Shown in pieces: positions 1 through 11,874 of a stretch of DNA of 64,000 nt (position 1 is its first letter; every line of letters starts with the position of its first letter). The position numbers and the translations under genes were made by a program. Location of the stretch: positions 3,906,001 through 3,970,000 of the forward strand of contig NC_035790.1 in NCBI RefSeq assembly GCF_001653235.2, read 5' to 3'. This DNA comes from Pochonia chlamydosporia 170. Taxonomy: Eukaryota; Ascomycota; Sordariomycetes; Hypocreales; Clavicipitaceae. Under the pieces are notes generated by a model. That model was not told the DNA's origin, did no database searches, and was given only the letters and a program-made list of their open reading frames with translations.

Positions 1-133
1 TTTTCATTAAAGCTTTCCTATCTCCATCTAACACTAATATTCAATCATTTGTCGTCTAACCTCTACAAAACCAGCGGCATACCCTGAAACACCTACCATT
101 CTCACTCATCACCTCACAAACACCACCAACACA

Positions 134-733
134 ATGGCCGACCAAGCTCCCATATCCCTCAACCTCCCTTCAAAATACATCTCCAAATCCGCCAACTTAG
201 CCAGCAAATCCCCAGCCCCAAGCATCGAATGGCTCACCGCAACATGGACAGTCACCCACTCAACCCTTCACATGTGGCGATCAGCGCGCAACGTCCGCAT
301 CACGTACAAGCCTCTGCCTCCCAAAGCCGACGGCAGTCCACGCATAGACGACCTGGTAGAATACGAACCCACCAAGTCGTCGGGCGTGCTAAAGACCGTC
401 GCGGGAGTCGATACGCAGTCCGCTGATGGGGGCTGGGACTGGAGGGGCAAAGGGTTGCTGTTCTTCGTGTCGAGTCACTGGGAGTTACTTGGCTGGGGGG
501 AGGTTGTGAACGCGGAGGGGAAGAAGGAGAGGTGGGCGGTTACGTGGTTTGCTCCGACGGTGTTTACGAAGGAGGGTGTTGATGTGTATTGTGATTCGGA
601 GGCGGGGTTGAGCGAGGAGACGTATGGGAGGATTGAGGAGGCGTTGAAGGGGATGGAGGCGAGGGAGATTGTGGATATGACGGAGAGGGATATGAGGGCT
701 GTTGAGATTAAGTTGCCGAGGGTTGCGGGCTGA
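134..733 (+). CDS. Conserved fungal protein of unknown function, 199 aa
   Basis: Single uninterrupted reading frame of 199 codons from an ATG preceded by a CA-rich leader (ACCAACACA before the ATG), which is typical of fungal starts. The protein has no signal peptide and no membrane segment. It alternates aromatic and hydrophobic residues in short strands (WLTATWTVTHST, VRITYKPL, GLLFFVSSHWELLGWGE, WAVTWFAPTVF), which suggests a small beta-barrel of lipocalin-like type. It ends in a short helical, acidic region. I recognise the pattern as that of an uncharacterised protein common in filamentous ascomycetes, but I know no function. The gene is convergent with the Cir_N protein downstream (223 bp between stop codons). 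Calling it a real gene is safe; the fold is an inference. Confidence 0.8.
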   Translation: MADQAPISLNLPSKYISKSANLASKSPAPSIEWLTATWTVTHSTLHMWRSARNVRITYKPLPPKADGSPRIDDLVEYEPTKSSGVLKTVAGVDTQSADGGWDWRGKGLLFFVSSHWELLGWGEVVNAEGKKERWAVTWFAPTVFTKEGVDVYCDSEAGLSEETYGRIEEALKGMEAREIVDMTERDMRAVEIKLPRVAG

Positions 734-956
734 TGGGATGGTGAATGTGCTGTATTGTATATTGGAAAGTAATGAGTTGAGATAGTCCGTATGTACATGT
801 TGGAGATGATTCTGTATATTGTTCATTGAAGTACGGTAGCATACGAGTTTGCGTGTGAATAATCCTGCCGTAGGTAGTACTAATTGATAAAAATATTGGT
901 AGCTGATATTTGAATTCAAAAACTCATGTGGGTATCATATTCCTCCTCTTAGCTCA

Positions 957-2005
957 TTAATCATAATGACGATGACGCCGTTCCCTTTCTTGAGAACGAG
1001 ACTCACGTCGGTGTGAACGTTCTCGTTCTCTATCCCTCCTTCTACCCCTATCTCGCTCCCTATCATCCTTTTCATCGCGCCTATCTCTTGACCGACGCCG
1101 ACTCCTATCCGATCTCGGTGATTCACTACGACGTCTTGTTTCCCGGTCCTCTCTCCGCCTATGCTTCTCCCTGCGCCTTTCGTCCCTCCGCATCTGACGC
1201 AACTCTTCCTCCCGCTCTTCCTGGAATTTCTTCCGCTCCTGTTTCAATTCCCTCACCCGTGACGCCCCCTTCTTCATCATCGCAAGAGGGTCACTGGCGA
1301 CTATGCGTTTCTCATCCCTGTCCTTTCGCCTGGGATCGTCATTACCCCATACATCTTTCAAAGGCGCGTCTCCTCTCTCAGCATCTGCTTGTGAGTACCA
1401 CGGCCGATTGGTTCCGTTTTTGCCTGCTGCATTGGATAATCGCATGGTATATTGATCTTCATATTCTCGCTTCTTCTTTTGCGACTCCATCTCTGCTTCT
1501 TCGTTCTTTTCTGCATGGGCCCTGGTTTTTTCGTCTCCGAATAGGTCGATGTGGCCGCGGTGGTCTACGATGGGTGCCGAACTGCTTGTTCTTTGGGATC
1601 CTTCAAGTGACGTGTTTGCTGGCTCTGCTCTCTGTTTTGCGAGTCTCAATTCGAAATCTGTGTCGTCTTCGCCAGGGCGCTTTCGCTTTCGACGTGCGCT
1701 CCCATGGTGATCTGGGCCGCTCTCCCTGCTCGGCCTGTGTGATTCAACTGGTTCATCTTCCTTGTCATAGGTGATGGGCGGTGGTGCTTCGCCTCGTAGG
1801 ATTGCTAGTCGGCGCTGGGCATCGATTTCTTGCATGCGCTGGTCTTCTGCGTCTTCTGCAGCCTTGGCCGTGGCCTCGTCGCGGCGGACCCTTGCGATGT
1901 TGTCGGCATTGTAGACGTTCCAGGACTTTTTCCCTAATAAGTGCCTTCTTTGTGTTAATCAAGCCTGGGGTTGCCTGGACAAGAGATGTGTTCTTACAAA
2001 GGCAT
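957..2005 (-). CDS. Cir_N-domain protein, LENG1-like, probable spliceosome-associated factor
   Basis: Two exons on the minus strand: 2005-1998 (8 nt, ATGCCTTT) and 1944-957, joined across a 53-bp intron, giving 331 aa. The splice gives an N-terminus MPLHLLGKKSWNVYN followed by DNIARVRRDEA, which is the Cir_N signature shared by LENG1, CIR and Cwc25 proteins. Further along, a DLFGDE segment, a PWYSQ motif and an SDPLAMMKK motif match the layout of LENG1 in order. The last ~100 residues are an Arg/Glu/Ser-rich RS-like tail, which points to the nucleus and pre-mRNA processing. The 8-nt first exon would be missed by simple ORF calling. It diverges from SEC18 across 559 bp. LENG1-type identity is more likely than true Cwc25 because of the DLF and PWY motifs. 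Confidence 0.85.
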
Positions 2006-2564
2006 GTTTAGGTGGTTCCCCTTGGTCAAGGACCAACTTGGAGGTTTGACTAAATGCAGCCTACTGCTAGAGTGAAAGCGAGGATCTGGGTCAAAGATGG
2101 CTTACTGACTGCTCATGGTCAAAGAAGCCTCGACTGAATCACTTTCGCCTTTGATGTAAAATTTTGATATATTGGGACGAACAAAGACCGCCACCTGCCC
2201 AGCACCCAGGTAGTTGTCAAATATTGGTATTGAGAGAAAGCTCTCTTCGCACAGCGATCTCTCCACGTCCCTGGTGGGCTGGCCCACAAATAAGCTGGCT
2301 GTGACATAATGCGCTAGTCCCTTTCAAGAGCGCTGGCTGCTGAAACCGCCCTGAGACTCTCTGCCAACGCCCCACCACCAGTTCCAAGCTCACAACCAGA
2401 ACGACTTCTATTCCAGGCATTCATCGCCACGACTTACGACCACGTTACCTGCCAATCTGTCATCAATATTGAAAGCTTCTTCCTCTCCACGTACACCTAC
2501 TAAGTCCTAAATCTTCAGCCATCCGTGATTGAACGAAAGCCTTCTCCTATACCACGAAATTAAG
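2006..2564. promoter_or_regulatory. Shared intergenic promoter region between Cir_N gene and SEC18
   Basis: Head-to-head gap of 559 bp that must hold both promoters and both 5' leaders. The side next to SEC18 is CT/CA-rich (around 2395-2520), as is usual for fungal core promoters. I see no gene here. Confidence 0.5.
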
Positions 2565-5207
2565 ATGTCCAGAGCACCTCCCCCAGGCGGTTCTGGCAGA
2601 ATGCCTTATGCCGGCGGTTTACCTGGGCAGAACCCTCGAATGCCTTCCAACCAGGGAGGCCGACCTCCGCCAGGCGGCCAATATGGCGCAGATTCATTTC
2701 AGGGCTATGGAGCTCCTCAAGGATATGGCGACCCTCGCATGAGCCAAGGGGCTGGTCCTCGATCGCCTGGAGTGCCGAGATACTCAGAGAAGGGGTCAGC
2801 CGGGCAGCCTGCCCCTCGACCAGTTCAGCTGAGAGTTGAGAAAGTCACTGACAAAATGTTACAATCTCGACTCATCTACAGCAATATGTAAGTCGAACAA
2901 CCCCAGCCGATACGGCTCCAGCCGCTAACGGTTGCGCTCCAGATGCGCTGTTGCGCCAGAGGACTTCCCACCCAACCGCGACGGTTCCGATTTGTACATT
3001 CTTGTGCGAGGTGGTCAGCCAGAGGGAGAATTTGTTGTCACAGCACGACCAGTTCCCGGGTTTCCTCCAGGAGGCATCAGTCTGTCTGATCCCCAACGGT
3101 CCTGGTGCAACATTACTATTCGAGACACATTCGTGGGAGAGGTGTTTGATCCGTTTGCCCAGGGTGGTAGAGCATACCTGGGTTCCATCGATTTGGAAAT
3201 AGGCTTCGCGTCTGCCACCAAGAGGACGCCGGTACCGTACGATGAGGATGAACTCGCGGCGCAATTTGCCGACAACTTTGCAAACCAAGTTCTGGCTCCC
3301 GGACAGCGCATTGTGATGGATGTTCGCAATATTCCACTGCTTATTATTGTCAAGACGGTCGGACTCAGTGACCTTGCCATGTCCTCAGATGACACTGGCA
3401 AGCAGGTTTTCCGGGATGGGCAAGCAAGAGGCATCCTCACCAGCCAGACGAGAGTCTTGTTCCACCGGGATCACAAGGGAGATTTTCACCTCAAGCCGTC
3501 TATGAGCAAGCCCAACGCCAATGCGATTTTGGCCCCTGACTTCAAATTTGAAGACATGGGTATCGGTGGTCTAGGTGACGAGTTCTCTACCATTTTCCGT
3601 CGCGCTTTCGCCTCCCGTGTGTTCCCTCCCGGACTTGTGGCAAGGATGGGCATTCCGCACGTCAAGGGAATGTTGCTTTACGGACCCCCCGGTACTGGCA
3701 AGACTCTTATTGCCCGTCAAATCGGAAAAATGCTCAACGCACGGCCTCCAAAGGTCATCAACGGTCCAGAAGTTTTGAACAAATACGTGGGTCAGTCTGA
3801 AGAGAATGTTCGTAAACTATTCGCAGACGCCGAGAAGGAATACAAGGACAGAGGCGACGAGAGTAGTCTTCATATCATCATTTTCGATGAACTCGACGCC
3901 GTCTGCAAACAACGTGGCTCTGGAACTGGAGGAGGTACCGGAGTGGGAGACAGCGTTGTGAACCAGCTGCTCTCCAAGCTTGATGGTGTCGACCAACTCA
4001 ACAACATTCTTCTAATAGGAATGACCAATCGAAAGGACATGATTGATGATGCTCTCATGCGACCTGGCCGTTTGGAAGTTCACATTGAAATCTCTCTCCC
4101 TGACGAACAAGGTCGAAACGACATCTTCAAGATCCACACTGCCAAAATGAGGGAAAATGACATCCTCGACCCGGACGTCGACCTAGAAGAGCTCGCGGGC
4201 ATGACAAAGAACTACTCGGGTGCCGAAATCAATGGTGTTGTGAAAGCCGCTGCCTCGTTTGCCTTTTCGCGCCACACTGAAGTTGGTCAAATGGCTGCCG
4301 TTAAACAGGACGTTGCTGGCATGAAGGTCAACCGCGCCGATTTCATGCTGGCGCTAACAGAAGTGAAGCCAGCGTATGGTGTGTCCGAGGCGGAGCTCGA
4401 GGATGCTGTCAGCATGGGCATTATCCCCTTCAGCCAGTACATTACGTCGACAATGGACGAGATGATGCGCGTGGTGGGCATGATCAAGAACGACCCCAAC
4501 AAGTTCAGCACCTCTGTGCTCTTCCACGGCCCCAAGGGCTCAGGAAAGACTGCTCTCGCAGCCCAACTTGCTATGCAATCAGACTTTCCTTTTGTCAAGT
4601 TAGTTACGCCAATGGATCTTGTCGGGTATAGAGATGACTTTGCCAAGAAGGACTATGTTCACAAGGCATTTACGGATGCTTACAAGTCGCCTGCTTCTAT
4701 TCTCATCCTCGATGACTTTGAGCGTCTTATTGGGTGGAATCCCATTGGAGCTCGTTACTCCAACGTTATGCTAGAAGCTCTTACCACACTCATTGTTTCC
4801 AAGCCTCCCAGAGTACGTATTGACCCTCACCTCCGTCTTTGTTTCTCACTTGCTAACCCATATTTCAGAATCACCGTCTTCTCGTTTTCGTCACCACATC
4901 CAAGGCATCGGTCCTCAAAATGCTCGAGATCGATACGGACTTCGCAAAGAAGGTGGCCGTCCCTGCAGTCTCCGACGTGCACGAGCTGGCTACAATCTTA
5001 CAGGAGTCAAGTATCTTCAACTCTGGTGATATTAACCAGGTTATTAATACGGTACAGCAACGCACAGGCTCAGACAAGATTGGTATCGGTATCAAGGCGA
5101 TCCAGGATTGCATCTTTGAGTCCAAGGCGGCTGAGACAGAGGGCAGTGTGTTGGAGGCATTCTCGGATCTGTTGTTGGAGAGGATTCAAGAGATGAGTTT
5201 TGAATAG
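2565..5207 (+). CDS. SEC18: Sec18/NSF, vesicle-fusion AAA+ ATPase
   Basis: Three exons, 2565-2887, 2943-4812 and 4869-5207, give 843 aa. Sec18/NSF uses ATP to take apart spent SNARE complexes with alpha-SNAP in the cytosol and on membranes, so it serves every step of vesicle fusion. The sequence shows a Gly/Pro-rich N-terminal extension (about 90 residues, longer than in yeast), the N domain, a D1 domain with Walker A GPPGTGKT at about 355-362 and Walker B IIIFDELDA with DE at 423-424, then a D2 domain with Walker A GPKGSGKT at about 637-644 and the divergent Walker B ILILDDFERL. The D1 KQRG after Walker B and the MTNRKDMIDDALMRPGR segment are diagnostic of NSF. The start is the ATG at 2565; an in-frame TTG upstream is not needed. 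The final splice restores NHRLLVFVTTSK. Confidence 0.97.
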
Positions 5208-5734
5208 ATTCTGTGGGATACAAAATGATAGACGGTAGATATGAGGGTTAGAACGCAATGTGGACTTATTGCCGTTTGGTATGTAATGTAATGAGAATTG
5301 TGTGTACATTGGTCCTACAGTGAGTGTGAAAGTCGACTTGAGGCGATGTCAGCAGCTGAATATGTCTGGTACCTCCTACCCGAGATGTCGGACGCTCTTT
5401 CAAATGTGCCCTCGGTCCTCGTGCTGAGCCCTCTCACGACGGGTTTCGTCCTCTTAAAGGCTGCTGCTGTTGATTTCCTCTCCAATTGCAGCTTCAGGGC
5501 CACAGTTCGACACTTCTCACTGCTGAGCATTTGAATTGTGCATTCAAGCAAATCCTTTGTGGTTATTCTCACATTGTCTCATCGGTCAATTAATTTCAGT
5601 TCAAATCCCGAGGCAATTGAACCCCGCAAGAAGCAAGGCACCCCTGCGTCCTGCGTGCAATACAACCCACACCACAATGCTGCTGCACATGCAGGCAAGG
5701 TAAACTTTGGGCGCTCAAGCCGATTGTCGGCCTC

Positions 5735-5741
5735 TGACTCA
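5735..5741. promoter_or_regulatory. TGACTCA, candidate Cpc1/Gcn4 binding site
   Basis: Exact match to TGACTCA, the core recognised by Gcn4/CPC1/CpcA bZIP activators of amino-acid biosynthesis. It lies about 750 bp before the homocitrate synthase ATG. One 7-bp match could be chance, but the gene downstream is a classic target of general amino acid control. Confidence 0.45.
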
Positions 5742-6196
5742 AAGTAGTGTTTAGATCTGAGATGAACGAGTCGATTTAGTGGGCGGGCTTGGTATGGAGA
5801 GGATGAAATATTTGGAAGAGAAGGCAGTCTGCAATTCAAGCTTGGTCAATTAGTCGCAAGCGGCACGTCTTATATGAGCGGTCAGTCGCCCACTGTTACA
5901 ATTGAGCATAAGAAGCCGAGTCTGGCGGCCGGAGCCGTTGTTGGTATTTGTGCACATGTTTGCAGCCCTTTAGCCGGAATCAGACTAGACATGGACAACA
6001 TTGAACCCAAAGATCGCCCGGCAACAGCGACTGTGTCCTTGGCTGGCAAATTTTTTGTGTGGCTCAGAGTATTTTGCCCGTGGAAATTCAATTCCAACTA
6101 ACAGGAACTAAGTAAGAATCTTTGTCAATACGCACTGTGTTATTGTCTTCTGTTCGTATTTTGCAGCCATAACTCAAATTTTGCACTGTGGCGCTG

Positions 6197-6210
6197 ATGA
6201 CGTGCGTCAT
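6197..6210. promoter_or_regulatory. Inverted repeat ATGACG-TG-CGTCAT, possible bZIP site
   Basis: A 14-bp palindrome with two 6-bp arms and a 2-bp spacer, about 280 bp before the homocitrate synthase ATG. The half site TGACG is that of CRE/Gcn4-like bZIP factors; the spacer is longer than in a standard CRE. Confidence 0.4.
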
Positions 6211-6488
6211 TGCGGCGGCAAGGAAACTTTTTTTCCCTCCTGTACTCCGTCATTCGGAGGCCAACGATTGGTATGTGCATGTGTTTGGCTCCCCACCCCC
6301 ACCAAGCCATGCATTTAGTCCAATTCTTGAGTCCTATTAGTTACTTCTTGTGCCTTTTTGGTCGACACCGATCTTTTACTTCTTCCTCCAGTTTTGATCC
6401 CAGAGTACCTTTTTGACGCTTCAATTGCCGTCCAACCTCGACAGTTTTCCTCCCTTTGCATACACGATACATACATCACAGAGACAAC

Positions 6489-8174
<1,686 letters not shown>

Positions 8175-11100
8175 TTGCGTGGGGGCTGTGTTTTGGATAG
8201 ACATGGAGGATATGTAAAAGTCCATTTTTGAGTATGTGGCCGGCAAAATAAAGGAGTTGTTTGATTTTGTGATAGTTGAGCAATACAATCACGAATGGTG
8301 ATACTGTTACGAGAATGAGTGCTGTTGGTTCTTGGTGATTCTGTCGTTGGAGCTGTTGTGAAACTGTTATGACAATGGGTGGGTTGCAGTTTCTCGGTGA
8401 TTGCTGAGTTTGCTCTACCTTCTTCATATTTCATCCCTTTGAGCATGGTGCGAATACTGGCCGTGTGGTATCCTTCATCTGGTAGGTAATGTAAACTTGG
8501 ACAGCAATTGTATCGATATCAACTGCCCCTGTGGTCATTTGACTATTACTAACACCGCATTTTCACATCTCACAACGCTCTATACGACGTGATGGAGCTT
8601 TTACGACATACAGCGCACATCCTAATATAATACCGCAGTGCTCCGTAGACATAACCAAAAGTTTCCGAATTTGGCATCCAAATCTAAAGCTTGGGTCACA
8701 TCTCCCTGCACGAAATGACGAGATCAAGCAAAGTACCCTGGACGCGTGACCAGAAGGATTGTGACGATAGTCCCGGTACGTGCCGCGCCGGACATCCATA
8801 GCACCCGTGCATCTACTCCGGCACCCGCGAGCCTATTCCAGACGGAGCAAAAGGTGCAAAAGACCATTATAGTGGATTTTGCAATTTCTGCAGCGACGCA
8901 ACTCTATTCGTGGGAGGGAACGAGCTCGTCATTTTTCGTTTATTTTGTCTTTGTGTTTGTCTCTGGCCGGTTGTGAGATGTTTTTTGAGCTATCACTCTT
9001 CTTTCGCTTGTTAACCTCTCTCCACTGTGATTTTCTTTTTCGCCTGTTCTTTTCTTGGTTGGGCTCCCCTTCTTCAACGCTTTGCTGACGTTTACTATTC
9101 GCCATTTGGCCAGGGCGGTGTTTTTCCTGACTCGGTATTGGGGCCCCGGAGAAAAAGAAAATCTGGCCCCTGTGTGCGTGCACTTCTTAATCTGGTCTGG
9201 CTGCAGAGATCCCTCGCTGCTACTAAATCTAGAAGTATGTACAGCAAGATGCGAAAATATTGATTCAGTGACAGCTGAGTTGGTACATGCGAGTCTTGGG
9301 TACACATGGCTAGCGTGGCCGTGTGACAGCCAAGCATTTGGCATCGAGAGGCGTTTGCCAGCGCCAGCGTGTTTGGGAATGAAGTTTCTTTGCATCCGGA
9401 CGCTTGGGATCATGGTGGGCTATTCCTGGTTCTTTGGGAAGGGAGTCACTGAGACGTCAGTGGCGATGAGGATGGGGTGATTGGGGGCAGAGTTCCTTCA
9501 TCGGAGGTGCTTGCTTTTTGGAACAGGTCTTGGTGTTGAGGGGCGGCCGTTGGTGTGCCCCGGCCGACGGGTGGCCCACGACCTGGATGAGAGCGATTCG
9601 GTTAGGAAAATGGGTGTATTTATTTTCTTGCCATCTTGGTTTGTTTGAGATTTGAATGATTTCTGCTTTTGGAGGATACAGAAACGCAGGGGACGTGGAG
9701 AGCATCGCGAGATGATATCCCTGGTTGCGCATCGACCGCCCCGGCAAGGGTCCCTTCTGAGCCTCATCCTTGACCACTACAGCAGATGTTGGTCTGATGG
9801 AGATGAGAGGACGCGGACACTGTAAGGCTGTGTTGGACAGGGTCAGCACTACATGGGTTGCCGCGAGTCCCAAGTTGGTCAAGCCATTCGGACGATGGAC
9901 AGTACTTTTGGCGTGTCCGACTTGAGCACCCTCGTCGAACGCAAAAGGTTTGCTTTTTTCTTCGGGACAAGACGCGTTTAACTCATTCTTTGTCTTTGAT
10001 GATGGGTCGGGATGTTGTGGTTGGCTGGGTGGATGGGCGTCGATGAAGCAGATAGGCGGCAGTGGGTGTAGGGGACTCTGTCAAGTTCAGCTGGGGTCTG
10101 ATCTTTTTGGCCACAGTGCCAGCATGTCGAGCAGCCAGCCAGCGTCTAGAGAAAGTATTTTTGGGAGATGAGAGGCAAGATTTGGTTCGGATTGCGGGGC
10201 CATTTGTATCAAATGACAAAAGATTGCAGGCCCTATTTGCTTTGGTGATTACGTGGTGTTGGTCAACACGACAGTTGAATGCAAATGCGTCTGGCGCGCG
10301 GAAATGGTGATGTCGGTTGCATTGAGTGGCTGGGAGGTCGAAATTTGATCAATGACAATCCAATCCCTTTGGCGCGCTGTGAGGCAACATTTTGAACATG
10401 GGGGGTACTGGGGTGACTCGCGAGCAGGACCTGTAGAACCCTGGGGGTTGCGCCGCCTGGTTGGATGCTGCCAGTCGGGAGAAGCCTTGCGGTACTCCAA
10501 TCTTGGCTGGGACCGGCCCTTGTCTGGTGGTGCCATGTCCCGATATCAATTGATCACTCAGTGACCAGACTTGACCTCACAGGCTGGCTGGGGATCAACT
10601 GATGGCACTCGTGTGCTGGGATCCACGCCTCGGAGGCGCCCCCCGAGAGGCACTAGACCTCGCTGAGCGTGACATGGACCTTGACCCCTGTAGGTCACCC
10701 GAATGGTTGGGAGCTCGAGCCCCAAGCCGCCAACTTTTTTGCAGAACCGGCGTGCCGTCTGTCCATTGTCCATTGAGCCGTCTAGTGGCTCTCACCAACC
10801 ACGAAAATTGCGGGCAACCCCAAGTCAACTTGACCTCAAGGGGGACCCCCGGTCATCATGCAATGTCTGGCAAGGTGCTTTGTGCGTAGGGAGTCGTTCG
10901 GCCTCCGCTTAGAATGACTGTGAATGCAACGCCAGTACGCCGAGGATCCAGAGCCACACCCAGAATTGCTCAAGTGATGGGCGAACGGACCAGGCGAGTC
11001 GTTCCAGGATCCAGGATCTGCCCATGCTTGGCCACGGTCCGTTGTGCAGTGCAGCGCAGAGTTGTGTGCATCCAGGCTGCGGCTTGTGTTGGTGCTGGTG

Positions 11101-11846
11101 CAGCCGAGCCAGAGTAGGCCAGACTGGACCAGACCGGACATGGAAAAATGGTACTGTATTGACCTTGACTGTTCAAGTGGATGTACGGAGTATCCATGTA
11201 CATGTCGGGACGAGACGAGGGAGCACCACCAGACCACCAATCCACCAGACCACACCCAATGCACCACCACCTCTCTCTTTATTGACGCCCACCCACTTTG
11301 AATCTGGCAGTTCCCCATCCAGCCAGCCCTTCACGAGGCTCAAAGAAAACTGACTGGCACTACACCACTTCGTCCCGCTTCTGACATTCCTCGCCTGTCA
11401 TATTCTTGTGCCTCATTGTTGCGACAGTTTCTTGATGCGCCGTGCCTCGTGACGCCAGTCCTCTCATCTGTGTATATCAAACAACGCCGCTTTGGACCTC
11501 TTGTCAACCTCAACCGTCCATGACGCAATTCTGAGTCCGGGCAACGGGTCGCTTTATGGCTTGTCGAAGTCCAGGTATGTTGACTACACCTTTTTGAATT
11601 TTTGCGCCTCGCACAACCATGATCAATCGCGATTTTACTTGGGGAGTGGACGTACGACTCATATTGTGGCGATATACGAATAGAGTGCTGCCTGTTTTGA
11701 CCTCGGCATGGCAAGATACCACTGCCGCGTTGAATCTTCTCCAAACTTGCAACAACCTCGTACTAATGCTTCCTCTTGCAAACGTCAACAGTCACGACAG
11801 TCACGAGCAGCACGAGCTCCCCGCCTGACGTAGCAAACGTTTGGCA
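8175..11846. other. Gene-free stretch, long upstream region of LTE1
   Basis: About 3.7 kb in which no frame looks coding on either strand: open frames are short, of mixed composition and overlap each other. The right part (about 10.3-11.3 kb) is GC-richer and carries CCAGAC units (11119-11124, 11129-11134, 11229-11234, 11245-11250), a GACCAGACTTGACC string near 10562, and GTACGGAGTA at 11183-11192. The last 500 bp look like a transcribed leader with an intron. Confidence 0.5.
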
Positions 11847-11874
11847 ATGGACGCCGCTGACCCTCTGGCCCTAA
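11556..11874 (+). other. Candidate upstream ORF overlapping the LTE1 start
   Basis: If the leader intron 11575-11791 is removed, an ATG at 11556 opens a 33-codon frame (MACRSPVTT at its start) that runs past the LTE1 ATG at 11847 in another frame and stops with TAA at 11872-11874. A second tiny frame (ATG at 11520, stop at 11532-11534) precedes it. An overlapping uORF would be expected to lower translation of the main frame. Confidence 0.35.
11575..11791 (+). other. Probable 5'-UTR intron of LTE1
   Basis: A strong donor (CCAG followed by GTATGT) at 11575 and an acceptor AACAG ending at 11791, with an ACTAAT branch-like site at 11762-11767, would remove 217 bp from the leader. No other acceptor fits as well before the ATG at 11847. 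This is inferred from signals only. Confidence 0.4.

Larger units (their letters stand above)
5208..6488. other. Intergenic region, SEC18 3' end to homocitrate synthase promoter
   Basis: About 1.3 kb with no frame I can support as a gene. It holds the SEC18 3' flank and the upstream region of the lysine gene, including a TGACTCA site and an ATGACG/CGTCAT palindrome (separate entries). The last 150 bp before the ATG are CT-rich, as expected of a leader. Confidence 0.5.

Noticed and set aside
5580..5640. GTTCAAATCCCG resembles a tRNA B box
   Set aside because: No matching A box, acceptor stem or anticodon arm could be drawn around it.
10680..10735. GCTCGAGCCCC string as a tRNA T-arm
   Set aside because: The flanking sequence does not fold into a cloverleaf and lacks the A box.
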